From Bacteroidota bacterium (GTDB lineage: Bacteria; Bacteroidota; Bacteroidia; Bacteroidales; UBA4417): DNA of 64,000 bases. The stretch lies in assembly GCA_013376995.1 (NCBI GenBank), contig JACAAZ010000011.1:7332-71331 (forward strand). The letters are read 5' to 3'. Each line of letters opens with the position of its first letter. Position 1 is the first letter of the stretch. Under the pieces are notes generated by a model. The model made no database searches and was not told the origin of the DNA. It saw only the letters and a program-made list of their open reading frames with translations. A program made the translations under genes and the position numbers. Shown here in pieces: positions 34,622-43,174 of this stretch.

Positions 34622-34831
34622 TCAGAGCCGGCTAATTTCATAGCCGGCTTTTTTTACGTTTTCCAATACCTGGTTGCTTACATCTTTTTCTGAATCTACT
34701 TCTAAAATCCTGTCGGGAGATTCAAGATTAACATTCCACTCTGTAATGCCTGGTATTGATTCCATTCCGGGGCGGATAGCATTTATACAACCTCCGCACT
34801 TGAGACTTGTCTTGAAAAGTTGCTTACTCAT
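34622..34831 (-). CDS. Small HMA (heavy-metal-associated) domain protein
   Basis: A 69-residue HMA protein with KCGGC as its CXXC metal site near residue 12, and the C-terminal KKAGYEISRL typical of the fold. This is like CopZ metallochaperones, although the usual MxCxxC becomes LKCGGC. I chose the ATG at 34831 because MSKQLFKTSLKCGGC gives the standard length; an upstream ATG at 34894 would overlap the CDF gene. It is the last gene of a likely copA-CDF-HMA operon and its end is overlapped by the sodB terminator. Confidence 0.85.
   Translation of the reverse strand: MSKQLFKTSLKCGGCINAIRPGMESIPGITEWNVNLESPDRILEVDSEKDVSNQVLENVKKAGYEISRL
34626..34656 (+). terminator. sodB terminator embedded in the HMA gene
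   Basis: An 8-bp perfect stem (AGCCGGCT twice, self-complementary) with an 8-base loop and a run of seven T on the plus strand lies 21 bases after the sodB stop. It overlaps the last codons of the convergent HMA gene. Confidence 0.85.
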
Positions 34832-34887
34832 ATATCCTGAGTTTTTTGATTTTATTTTTAAGTTCTTACTTATTACTTTTCCGCTAT

Positions 34888-35778
34888 TCAACAATCATTC
34901 AGATCACACGTTTGTCCCTGTAATTCAATTTCGAGGGTGGCATGAGCAATCCCAAGATGATGGAGTTCATGCCTTACCTTTTCTTTAATTACTTCAGTTT
35001 CCTGAAGGTTCATTTCGTTAGCAACTTCCAGGTGTAAGGTGGCAACATGAAAACTCCCGTCCATGGTCCATATGTGAAGATCATGAATAGCCAGGATTTC
35101 CGGGATTTCACGAATGTGTTTCTCGATCTCTTCAGCCTGCATTTGTTTTGGGGTGCCCTGCAGGAGTATCCGGAATGTTTTTCTCAGGCTCCCGTAAAGC
35201 CTGTAAAGAATAAACAAAGTGATTGCAATGGAAAGCAGGGGGTCAAGAATTGGCACGTCGTAAAAGCGCAGAACAATTGAAACAACAAGAACAGACATCC
35301 AACCCATGAGATCTTCAAGCAGGTGGAGTGAAATGACTTTTTCATTCTGCGTTTCACCCTTTCTCACCCTGAATGCAGCAAATCCATTAACAAAGATCCC
35401 AAGAAATGCCAGGTACATCATACCCTGAGCATTAACATGCTGAGGCGAGAATATACGCGGAATTGCTTCTACAAGGATGATGGCTGAACCAGACAGCAGT
35501 ATTAGGGAGTTCACCAAAGCTCCAAGCACAGAAAAACGCTTGTATCCGAAAGTAAAAGTCTTATCGCGTTTCCTCGAAGAGATCCTGTGGAAATACCAGG
35601 CGATGCCCAAAGCTACACTATCACCGGCATCATGCACCGCATCAGACAGGACAGCTATGCTGTTGGTTGCAATACCTCCAAACACTTCCACAACTGCAAA
35701 AACAGTATTCAGCCAAAAAGCGAGTTTGAGGTTGCCTTCGGTCTGTTCATGTTGATTATGTTGAGAATGACTGTGCAT
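34888..35778 (-). CDS. Cation diffusion facilitator (CDF) family exporter
   Basis: A 296-residue membrane protein with six transmembrane helices and a C-terminal cytoplasmic domain. The N-terminus is histidine-rich (MHSHSQHNQHEQ). The metal site motifs are HDAGD (H49, D53) in TM2 and HLLED in TM5, both of the HxxxD form found in zinc-transporting members. Proton/zinc antiport is likely. It lies between copA and the HMA gene in one direction, so it may share their control. Confidence 0.9.
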   Translation of the reverse strand: MHSHSQHNQHEQTEGNLKLAFWLNTVFAVVEVFGGIATNSIAVLSDAVHDAGDSVALGIAWYFHRISSRKRDKTFTFGYKRFSVLGALVNSLILLSGSAIILVEAIPRIFSPQHVNAQGMMYLAFLGIFVNGFAAFRVRKGETQNEKVISLHLLEDLMGWMSVLVVSIVLRFYDVPILDPLLSIAITLFILYRLYGSLRKTFRILLQGTPKQMQAEEIEKHIREIPEILAIHDLHIWTMDGSFHVATLHLEVANEMNLQETEVIKEKVRHELHHLGIAHATLEIELQGQTCDLNDC

Positions 35779-35826
35779 TTGTAATTTATGATAGGAATAA
35801 ACTTGATTTCCTGTTCCCGTTTTTAG

Positions 35827-38037
35827 TTATGAAAGTTTCATTTTATGAAGGCGCAGGCTGTTAACCACGACAGTTACAGAACTCATTGCCATGGCAGCAC
35901 CAGCTAACATTGGGTTTAAAAGAAAACCGGTAAAGGGATAAAGAAGTCCTGCAGCAACAGGGACAGCAATAAGGTTGTAAAAGAATGCCCAGAATAAGTT
36001 TTGTTTGATGATCTGCACAACAGCCCTGGACAGGCGCAAGGCTCTTACAGAATGTTCAAGGTCTGATTGCAGAAGCACTATGCCTGCACTTTCTATTGCT
36101 ATATCTGTTCCATTTCCCATTGCAATGCCAAGATCGGACTGTGCGAGAGCATACGCGTCATTGATGCCATCACCGATCATCCCTACTTTTTTCCCTTCTG
36201 ATTGCAAAGATTTCACCAGGTTTCCTTTTCCTTCAGGCATCACCCTGCCGAAAATCCTGGAGATACCTGCTGCTTCTCCCATCTGAATTGCAGCATCTTC
36301 AGAATCACCACTTACCATGACGGGTTCAATTCCCATTTTTCGGAATTCAAGAACAGTTGACCTGGCATTGGATTTCAATTCATCTAGAAGTTCAAAGCTA
36401 GCCGTCAATTCATTGTTGACAGCAAAATAAACCCTCGACATTCCTGCAACTTGTTTATTTGGCAAAGGGTTTAGTGTTAAACCAGAGTCGCGAAGGAATT
36501 CTTCATTTCCAACCCTCCATTCAGATAGATCTTTCTTGGCAATAATACCTTTTCCGGCAATCTCTTCAAAACTGTCAAATGGTTTCTTTTGATCCTCGCT
36601 GATATTTAATAGGTTTCCTAGGAAATCCCTGATAGCTTTGGCTAAAGGATGATTTGACCGGGCTTCCATCCAATAAAGGATCATTAAAGATTCTGCCGTC
36701 GCATTGGCTTCTCGATCCCATTTGCTCACAATTGGTTTTCCAACAGTCAGTGTGCCGGTTTTATCAAAAAGTACGGTATCTATCTTGCTGGCTGACTCCA
36801 ACGCCGATGCATTTCTTATTAATATCCCCTCAGTTGCACCTCTGCCAATCCCGGCAATAAGAGCCATGGGTGTAGCAAGCCCAAGTGCACAAGGACAGGC
36901 AATAATCAGCACACTTATGGTTGTTACAACAGCATGGCTAAAGGAATGGCCTATGAAAAGCCAGGATAGAAAAGTGAGTAGGGCCATCAGGAAAATGACA
37001 GGAACAAAAATGGATGCAATCTTGTCGACCAATTTCTGAATGGGAGGTTTTGAAGACTGTGCCTCATCTACAAGCCTGATGATCTGTGAAAGGGTAGTAT
37101 CATTCCCGGCTTTGGTTGCTTCAACCTTTAGAAATCCTTGTTGATTGATTGTACCCGCGAATACTGGATCAGAAACAGATTTAAGAACGGGAACCGGTTC
37201 ACCGGTTATACTGCTTTCATCCAGCAGGGAACTGCCGTTGAGTATCTTACCATCGATCGGTACTCGGTCACCCGCTTTAATATCTGCAATGTCGCCAGGG
37301 AGAACGAGTAGAGGCGGAAGGTCAAAATATTCTTCATCCCGTTCAATATGAACTGTTTTCGGTTGCAAGCCTGTGAGCTTTCTTATTGCTGAGGAAGCAG
37401 ACTTTTTTGCTTTCTCTTCGAGGTATCTTCCTAACAGGATAAATGCTATTATAATGACAGCTGATTCATAGTAAACATGTGCTTCAAGCCCCTGTTGTTC
37501 AAGAACCCATGGGAACAACGTGTTGAATATGCTGAAAAGGAATGCTGCTCCGGTGCCTGTCGATACAAGCGCATCCATGGCAAACACCTTGTGGATTACC
37601 TGCCGGTATGCCGGTAGTGTGAACTCAGAACCTGAATACAATACAACAGGCAGGGATAGTGCCATCAAGATGTAGTTCTGAAAGGCAAAAGCGTGGTGAA
37701 AGAACATTGAAATTACAAATACTGGTATTCCAAAGATTACCGCAGTCAATAGCTTCAATGATAATTGCCTGAATCTCTTATGTTCGAGTATCTCTATCTT
37801 CTCAGCACGATCTTCTTCATCGAGAAATAAATCATAGCCAATGCCCTGAATAAGTTTTTTCAGATCTGGTAATGATACCAGCATATCATTGTATTCCAGA
37901 CGGACTGTTTTATTCCCATAATTGACACTTGCGGATTCAACTCCGGCCTGGGATTGCAACATCGATTGGACACTTACTGCGCATGCAGCGCAAGCCATTC
38001 CGGTTACCGGTATTGATATTTTCCTAATTTCCGCCAT
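35827..38037 (-). CDS. copA: Copper-exporting P1B-type ATPase
   Basis: A 736-residue P1B-1 ATPase. It has one N-terminal HMA domain (GMACAAC, C16 and C19), the transmembrane CPC (381-383), phosphorylated D425 (DKTGT), the HP motif (H463) and GDGIND (622-627). TM7 and TM8 carry YN (687-688) and MSS (718-720), the signature of Cu(I) pumps. It exports copper from the cytoplasm using ATP. It is first in the likely copA-CDF-HMA operon. Confidence 0.95.
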   Translation of the reverse strand: MAEIRKISIPVTGMACAACAVSVQSMLQSQAGVESASVNYGNKTVRLEYNDMLVSLPDLKKLIQGIGYDLFLDEEDRAEKIEILEHKRFRQLSLKLLTAVIFGIPVFVISMFFHHAFAFQNYILMALSLPVVLYSGSEFTLPAYRQVIHKVFAMDALVSTGTGAAFLFSIFNTLFPWVLEQQGLEAHVYYESAVIIIAFILLGRYLEEKAKKSASSAIRKLTGLQPKTVHIERDEEYFDLPPLLVLPGDIADIKAGDRVPIDGKILNGSSLLDESSITGEPVPVLKSVSDPVFAGTINQQGFLKVEATKAGNDTTLSQIIRLVDEAQSSKPPIQKLVDKIASIFVPVIFLMALLTFLSWLFIGHSFSHAVVTTISVLIIACPCALGLATPMALIAGIGRGATEGILIRNASALESASKIDTVLFDKTGTLTVGKPIVSKWDREANATAESLMILYWMEARSNHPLAKAIRDFLGNLLNISEDQKKPFDSFEEIAGKGIIAKKDLSEWRVGNEEFLRDSGLTLNPLPNKQVAGMSRVYFAVNNELTASFELLDELKSNARSTVLEFRKMGIEPVMVSGDSEDAAIQMGEAAGISRIFGRVMPEGKGNLVKSLQSEGKKVGMIGDGINDAYALAQSDLGIAMGNGTDIAIESAGIVLLQSDLEHSVRALRLSRAVVQIIKQNLFWAFFYNLIAVPVAAGLLYPFTGFLLNPMLAGAAMAMSSVTVVVNSLRLHKMKLS

Positions 38038-38168
38038 GTATAAAGGCCATTTCCGCCTGCTAATCTCTTTACATTTTCATCCCGGAAAATTCCAAAGTTG
38101 GGTTAAAATATGGGCTTGATATCCCCCTTTACCGCAATTTACCTGAATTGTTACAAAGATAGTTGAGT

Positions 38169-39005
38169 TTACCATGTCCATGCCTTGATATCCAGCTGAC
38201 CTTCAACCTTGTTTTCAATGTCATCGGGAAGCAAAGGGAAGAAATCAATACCTGTCATCTTTTCAACATTATCGATACTTACGGCAAAGGACTGGAGAGG
38301 CATTTTTGAACTTTCATTTTTCATTACAAGACCGATTCCTTCGATTCTATTAGGCTGATAGTCAAGGATGACTTTGTAAAAGTAGACGGGAATTGCAACA
38401 TGGTCGTGACCAATTGTTGGCAGTCCCTTGCTGAGTATGGGCCCAGTAACAATGTAAATGGATCCGTATTCCTTTGCCCAATTTCTTACTAGTTCTTCAC
38501 CTTGTTTCCATATGCCCCTGTTAAATCCAGGGCGCTGAGGAGACATATTGCTGTAATAGAAACATTCCTTCATAGCTATTGGTGACCAACTCATATCAGC
38601 AGCCGGGGCCAGGTGCCCGGTGTCAAAACCGGATCTGGCGTAATCGGCCTTATCCGCTGTACCAGTGCTTACAAGGGGGTCTACTGCGAATTTATTCGTT
38701 CGTTTAACATTGCCTTGTGTTTCTTCACTGGTTAATTCATAAGCTACCCAGTTTGGCTGTTCAAACGCTTCATTGTATGAAAGTGAATATGCCATGTGGT
38801 GAACAATGTTTTCGTTCGGTTTAATTCCAGGTATCTCCAAACCTGCAATTTTGCCGTGTTCTGGGTCAGTCCGAGTTTGAAAAGAATACTTGGTTTGTGT
38901 AGAAGTACTAACAGCTTTTCGGTGATAATCAGACCCGGTCAATTTTCCTGTAGGGCCAATCAACCCGAGAACAATGAATATAAGTATAATCTGGAGAGTC
39001 CTCAT
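38169..39005 (-). CDS. DNA/RNA non-specific endonuclease, exported
   Basis: A 278-residue NUC1/Serratia-type nuclease (beta-beta-alpha metal fold) with an N-terminal signal segment (IILIFIVLGLIGPTG). The active-site block FDTGHLAPAADM (catalytic histidine in the centre) is followed by YYSNMSPQRPGFNRGIW with the metal-binding asparagine. The canonical DRGH is here DTGH. The enzyme probably acts in the periplasm or outside the cell on nucleic acid. It stands alone between copA and a methyltransferase. Confidence 0.88.
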   Translation of the reverse strand: MRTLQIILIFIVLGLIGPTGKLTGSDYHRKAVSTSTQTKYSFQTRTDPEHGKIAGLEIPGIKPNENIVHHMAYSLSYNEAFEQPNWVAYELTSEETQGNVKRTNKFAVDPLVSTGTADKADYARSGFDTGHLAPAADMSWSPIAMKECFYYSNMSPQRPGFNRGIWKQGEELVRNWAKEYGSIYIVTGPILSKGLPTIGHDHVAIPVYFYKVILDYQPNRIEGIGLVMKNESSKMPLQSFAVSIDNVEKMTGIDFFPLLPDDIENKVEGQLDIKAWTW

Positions 39006-39103
39006 ATATTAGGTCCTGAATTCTTAATTTCGATTAATTTACCCGAAAATTTTCATCGACTTACAATGCATACCAACAAAGGAAAAGAGAACAAGTTCGC
39101 AAA

Positions 39104-39982
39104 TTATAGCGTAAATCTTACGAATGTGCCTAAGGGAAGACGTTTGGCAAAGGAATCCCGGATGTACAATTCGCCTAGTTCCTTGCTTTTGAAATCAGAA
39201 AAGTAAGAGTTGATAAGGTTTTCACCAACCAGTGCTGAAAACCCTATTGAATACATGTTCAGGATAAGGAATGCATTTTTAGGTTCCAGCAATTGGCTGC
39301 ATAACTGAATCAATTCGTTGATGCTGTCATCCAGGATCCATTTTTCGCCATCAGCTCCGCGTCCGTAGGCAGGGGGATCCAGGATGATTCCCTGGTAACG
39401 GCTACCTCGACGAACTTCCCGATGCACATACTTTAAGGCATCTTCTACGACCCATCGTATATCCTTGAGATCGCTGCCTTCCATATTCTCCCTTGCCCAT
39501 GTAATGACTGGTTTAACAGAGTCGACATGTGAAACATCAGCTCCTGCTGATCTTGCAGCAAGTGAAGCACCTCCCGTATAGGCAAAGAGGTTTAACACCC
39601 TTTTATTTGCAGCTTGCGAGCTTTTCAGGTTGTTATAGATAAAGTCCCAGTTCTCAGCTTGCTCAGGGAATATGCCAATATGCCGGAAAGAAGTTAACCC
39701 AAGCCTGAATTTCAGATTGAGGCCTTTAAAATCATATTGAATCCACCATTGTTCAGGCATTCCTTTCTTCAATATCCACCTTCCTTTTTCCGGATCGCTC
39801 TTCTCGATCTTGAAAATGGCGTTTGAACGTCTATCCCATTCTTCATCGCTTAATGAACGGTTCCAGACAGCCTGTGGTTCGGGACGTATCAGGATATACT
39901 TTCCAAATCGTTCAAGTTTCTCCTTCCCGCCTGAATCTATTAATTCATACTCTTTCCAATGGTCTGAAGTGAGGAGCTGCAT
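39104..39982 (-). CDS. Class I SAM-dependent methyltransferase, RlmI/RlmL-like
   Basis: A 292-residue cytoplasmic enzyme. The SAM-binding motif is LNLFAYTGGASLAARSAGA (about residues 127-145). It continues to the catalytic region ILDPPAYGRG near residue 200. This is the pattern of the C-terminal domain of 23S rRNA cytosine/guanine methyltransferases (COG1092), but the PUA domain is absent. The target RNA is unknown. A candidate promoter lies about 120 bases upstream. Confidence 0.85.
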   Translation of the reverse strand: MQLLTSDHWKEYELIDSGGKEKLERFGKYILIRPEPQAVWNRSLSDEEWDRRSNAIFKIEKSDPEKGRWILKKGMPEQWWIQYDFKGLNLKFRLGLTSFRHIGIFPEQAENWDFIYNNLKSSQAANKRVLNLFAYTGGASLAARSAGADVSHVDSVKPVITWARENMEGSDLKDIRWVVEDALKYVHREVRRGSRYQGIILDPPAYGRGADGEKWILDDSINELIQLCSQLLEPKNAFLILNMYSIGFSALVGENLINSYFSDFKSKELGELYIRDSFAKRLPLGTFVRFTL

Positions 39983-40107
39983 ATTGTTCCAGCTTGAATG
40001 AGGTTAAGAAAAGGTTAAGGTAACTTAATGACGGCTAAAAGGGATTATTCTCCTTGGATGTTTTTGGCAGCCTAAATAGTACATTCCCAATCGCAATAAG
40101 TATTGTA

Positions 40108-40139
40108 CAAATATAGGAAAAGGTACAGGGCGGAGTCAA
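40108..40139 (-). promoter_or_regulatory. Putative promoter of the methyltransferase gene
   Basis: On the minus strand a TATATTTG -7 box (40108-40115) is preceded by TTG at 40137-40139 with a 21-base spacer. This lies about 125 bases before the methyltransferase start. It overlaps an imperfect inverted repeat (about 40118-40176) beyond the end of the dehydrogenase gene, which could act as that gene's terminator. Confidence 0.4.
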
Positions 40140-40257
40140 TTGAAATGAACTCTTCCTATACCTTTTGAAATTTCATTATAAAACATTCGATAAAGCAGAA
40201 GCGATGAGGCAATCGGATACGATGAGATTTTTGTTTTCCGAAATATATCTGTCAGGT

Positions 40258-41520
40258 CTATAGCCTTCCGTCGACCAGGTTTTTATCAACCACTCCCTTT
40301 ATGTCAAAAAGTACTGTATTCGTTTTTTTAAGCTGGTTGAATGACATTTCCCTGAATTCATTATGCGAAACGGCGAATACGATTGCATCATATTCAACCT
40401 TTCCATCGAGGGAAGGAATCATATCCACACCATACTCATGTTTAACTTCAGAAGCATCTGCCCATGGATCATAAACATCCACACTGCATCCAAAATCCTG
40501 CAATTCAGAAATTACATCAATTACCCTGGAATTCCTGATATCAGGACAGTTTTCCTTGAAAGTAATCCCCAGGACCAGTATCTTGCTTCCTGCAACCGTA
40601 TGCCCTTTATGGATCATCAGTTTGATGACCCTGTTTGCTGCATAGATTCCCATGTTGTCGTTCAAACGACGGCCAGCAAGGATAATTTCAGGATTATATC
40701 CAACCTCCTGGGCTTTATGAGTGAGGTAGTAAGGGTCAACACCTATGCAGTGGCCGCCAACAAGTCCCGGAGTAAATGGAAGGAAATTCCATTTGGTGCC
40801 TGCAGCTTCCAGAACCTCATGAGTGTCAATCCCTAATTTATTGAAAATGAGAGCTAATTCATTAATAAATGCTATGTTGATGTCGCGCTGGGAGTTCTCA
40901 ATAACCTTTGCGGCTTCAGCAACCTTAATGCTGGATGCCATATGTGTTCCTGCAGTAATAATCATTTTGTAAAGATCATCAACCTTTTTCGAAACTTCAG
41001 GTGTTGAGCCGGATGTTACTTTTTTGATTTTTGTTACAGTATGAACCTTATCTCCTGGATTTATGCGTTCAGGAGAATATCCGCAGTAGAAATCTACATT
41101 GAACTTCAGGTTGCTGAATTTTTCAAGTACAGGTACACATTCTTCTTCTGTAGCACCAGGATAAACGGTTGATTCGTAAATAACGATGCCGCCCTTGGTC
41201 AGAACCTTTCCAACAGTTTCAGAAGCTTTTATTAATGGGGTGAGATCAGGACGCTTAAACCTGTCGATAGGAGTGGGTACAGTAACAATGAAATAATTGC
41301 ATTCCCTGAGATCTTCCAGTTTGGAGGTATATTTAAGATCTTTCGCAGCTTTCAGATCTTCTGAAGATGTTTCGAGTGTGTGATCTATTCCGCTTTGAAG
41401 TTCCCTGATTCGTTTTTCATTAATGTCAAAGCCTACTACCTTGAGTTTCTTTCCAAATTCAACTGCAAGTGGAAGTCCAACATAACCAAGCCCAATTATG
41501 GCAACATTCAGTTCGTTCAT
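40258..41520 (-). CDS. UDP-sugar dehydrogenase, WbpO/TviB-like
   Basis: A 420-residue enzyme with three domains: an NAD-binding domain ([15 protein letters not shown], residues 9-23), a central domain ending at the catalytic cysteine in [12 protein letters not shown] (about residue 258) and a C-terminal UDP-binding domain. It probably oxidises UDP-N-acetylhexosamine or UDP-hexose to the uronic acid for surface polysaccharides. It stands apart from any glycan cluster here; the nearest nucleotide-sugar gene is wecB at 56.8 kb. Confidence 0.9.
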   Translation of the reverse strand: MNELNVAIIGLGYVGLPLAVEFGKKLKVVGFDINEKRIRELQSGIDHTLETSSEDLKAAKDLKYTSKLEDLRECNYFIVTVPTPIDRFKRPDLTPLIKASETVGKVLTKGGIVIYESTVYPGATEEECVPVLEKFSNLKFNVDFYCGYSPERINPGDKVHTVTKIKKVTSGSTPEVSKKVDDLYKMIITAGTHMASSIKVAEAAKVIENSQRDINIAFINELALIFNKLGIDTHEVLEAAGTKWNFLPFTPGLVGGHCIGVDPYYLTHKAQEVGYNPEIILAGRRLNDNMGIYAANRVIKLMIHKGHTVAGSKILVLGITFKENCPDIRNSRVIDVISELQDFGCSVDVYDPWADASEVKHEYGVDMIPSLDGKVEYDAIVFAVSHNEFREMSFNQLKKTNTVLFDIKGVVDKNLVDGRL

Positions 41521-41635
41521 AAATAGTTATTTGATGGATTATATAATGAGGCAAATTGCCTGATAACCTTTTAGCAAGTTAATTTCGCAATCTTACAAAG
41601 GTAATAAGATGATCCGGGATAACAAGGATATGGGT

Positions 41636-42202
41636 TTAACGCTTACTGAGGTTCTCGGGGCTGAGATTGAAATTCTTGGGATGCTTTGCGGTTTTGTCCT
41701 TATAAAAGCTTTCAATGACCTGCAGATCCTCTTCATAATTCCCACTAATATTTATCAAGGGGCCCAGGCCTCCGCATTTTCTTTTATAGTCAAGGAATCC
41801 TAATACCAGGGGTACATTTGCATTCTGTGCTATCAGGTAGAAGCCTTTTTTCCATTTATGATTAAGAGAACGGGTTCCTTCGGGAGTTACCGTTATGATG
41901 AGTTTTTCACTCCTCTTGAAAAGTTCCCCGACCTGGAGAGCAACACTATTCTTTCCCCTGTTTACAGGTATACCTCCTACCTTTTTAATAAGATATCCGA
42001 AAGGAAAAAAGAAGGCTTCTTTTTTAATCAGGTATTTTGATCTCAACCCCAAAGCACTGAAGCCTATCCAACCCATCAGGAAATCCCAGTTGCTTGTATG
42101 TGGCGCCATTACAACGATAACCTTCCTTATATTTCCAGGAAGGGTCCCTTCAATTCGCCAACCCATCAGTTTGAGGATAAAAAGAGCCAGTGACTTGTTC
42201 AT
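41636..42202 (-). CDS. 1-acyl-glycerol-3-phosphate acyltransferase family protein
   Basis: A 188-residue PlsC-type acyltransferase with the HX4D catalytic motif APHTSNWD (about residue 34), the VNRGKNS block and the EGTRSLN substrate-binding block. The small size places it with short PlsC-like members that act on glycerolipids or related acceptors. It is 10 bases after the PfkB kinase on the same strand. Confidence 0.85.
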   Translation of the reverse strand: MNKSLALFILKLMGWRIEGTLPGNIRKVIVVMAPHTSNWDFLMGWIGFSALGLRSKYLIKKEAFFFPFGYLIKKVGGIPVNRGKNSVALQVGELFKRSEKLIITVTPEGTRSLNHKWKKGFYLIAQNANVPLVLGFLDYKRKCGGLGPLINISGNYEEDLQVIESFYKDKTAKHPKNFNLSPENLSKR

Positions 42203-42212
42203 GTATTAAAAA

Positions 42213-43142
42213 TTAAGCCTGTCGGGCAATTTCAGGATTGAATCCGAGCGGAATGTAATTCTCTTCAGAAAGACACGTTGCCTTGGCAAATTCGATACCA
42301 TAATTTGATATCCTTTCCCAGGAACTGGCTGAAATTGAATCAATATTTTTCCTTGTCACACCCAATAACAGCATCCCATATATCAAACCTGCATTTAGGT
42401 TATCGCCGGCCCCTATTGTAGAAACCGGTTCAATGGACGGAACTGCAAAAGAAGCTTTATAGCTTGGCGTCATCAGAATAAGGTTTTTACTTCCCCGGGA
42501 GATCAGCAGGTTTTTACAATATGGTTGTACCTTTTCATAAGTGTCATCCGGATTATCAGTTCCGAAAATATTAAAAAAATCTTCATCAGATCCTTTAACA
42601 ATAGACGCTGAACTAAAGTTTTCAACAATGAGATGCATATAATTTCCAAGCGAGCTCAAATGATTCAGCCTGATATTCGGATCATATACGATCAGCGACC
42701 CCGATCTTTTGGCAGAATCTACGATCTCCTTTACCATAGCCCTGCGCTGCTCCTTGAGTGAGTAGAAAGACCCAAAAAGAAGAATGTCATCCGGCATAAG
42801 CTCAGGTTTTGAATTTATATGAAGCGTTTCAGGTATGTCGTGATAAAATGAATAGGAGGCATTTTTGTTTTCATTCAAAAATGCAAGGGCAAGAGATGTT
42901 TTGTTCTCTGGATAGTTATATGTCCAGTCGACTGAAACCCGGTTTTCGAGAAGGAAAGACCTGATGAGCATCCCGGCCTGATCAGATCCGAATTCACTTA
43001 ACAATTGGACATCAATCCCCATTCTTCCAAGTGAAACTGCTGTATTCAACACTGAGCCACCAGGCACAGCTTGCATGACCTGACCTTGTTTAAAGAGAAT
43101 GTCAAGTAATGCTTCGCCTAATGCATAGACGGTTCGTTTCAT
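42213..43142 (-). CDS. PfkB family carbohydrate kinase
   Basis: A 309-residue ribokinase/fructokinase-fold enzyme. The first PfkB signature is GGSVLNTAVSLGRMG (about residues 28-42), and the second (catalytic) one is STIGAGDNLNAGLIYG with the catalytic aspartate. The sugar cannot be fixed; fructokinase is the most common annotation of such sequences. It lies between dnaX and the acyltransferase, in the same direction with small gaps. Confidence 0.9.
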   Translation of the reverse strand: MKRTVYALGEALLDILFKQGQVMQAVPGGSVLNTAVSLGRMGIDVQLLSEFGSDQAGMLIRSFLLENRVSVDWTYNYPENKTSLALAFLNENKNASYSFYHDIPETLHINSKPELMPDDILLFGSFYSLKEQRRAMVKEIVDSAKRSGSLIVYDPNIRLNHLSSLGNYMHLIVENFSSASIVKGSDEDFFNIFGTDNPDDTYEKVQPYCKNLLISRGSKNLILMTPSYKASFAVPSIEPVSTIGAGDNLNAGLIYGMLLLGVTRKNIDSISASSWERISNYGIEFAKATCLSEENYIPLGFNPEIARQA

Positions 43143-43174
43143 CGTGGTAAATCGATTATTGGTCTGTGTAAGGA

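Noticed and set aside
40118-40176. Imperfect inverted repeat as a firm terminator of the sugar dehydrogenase
   Set aside because: The loop is long and no T run follows, so I mention it only under the methyltransferase promoter.
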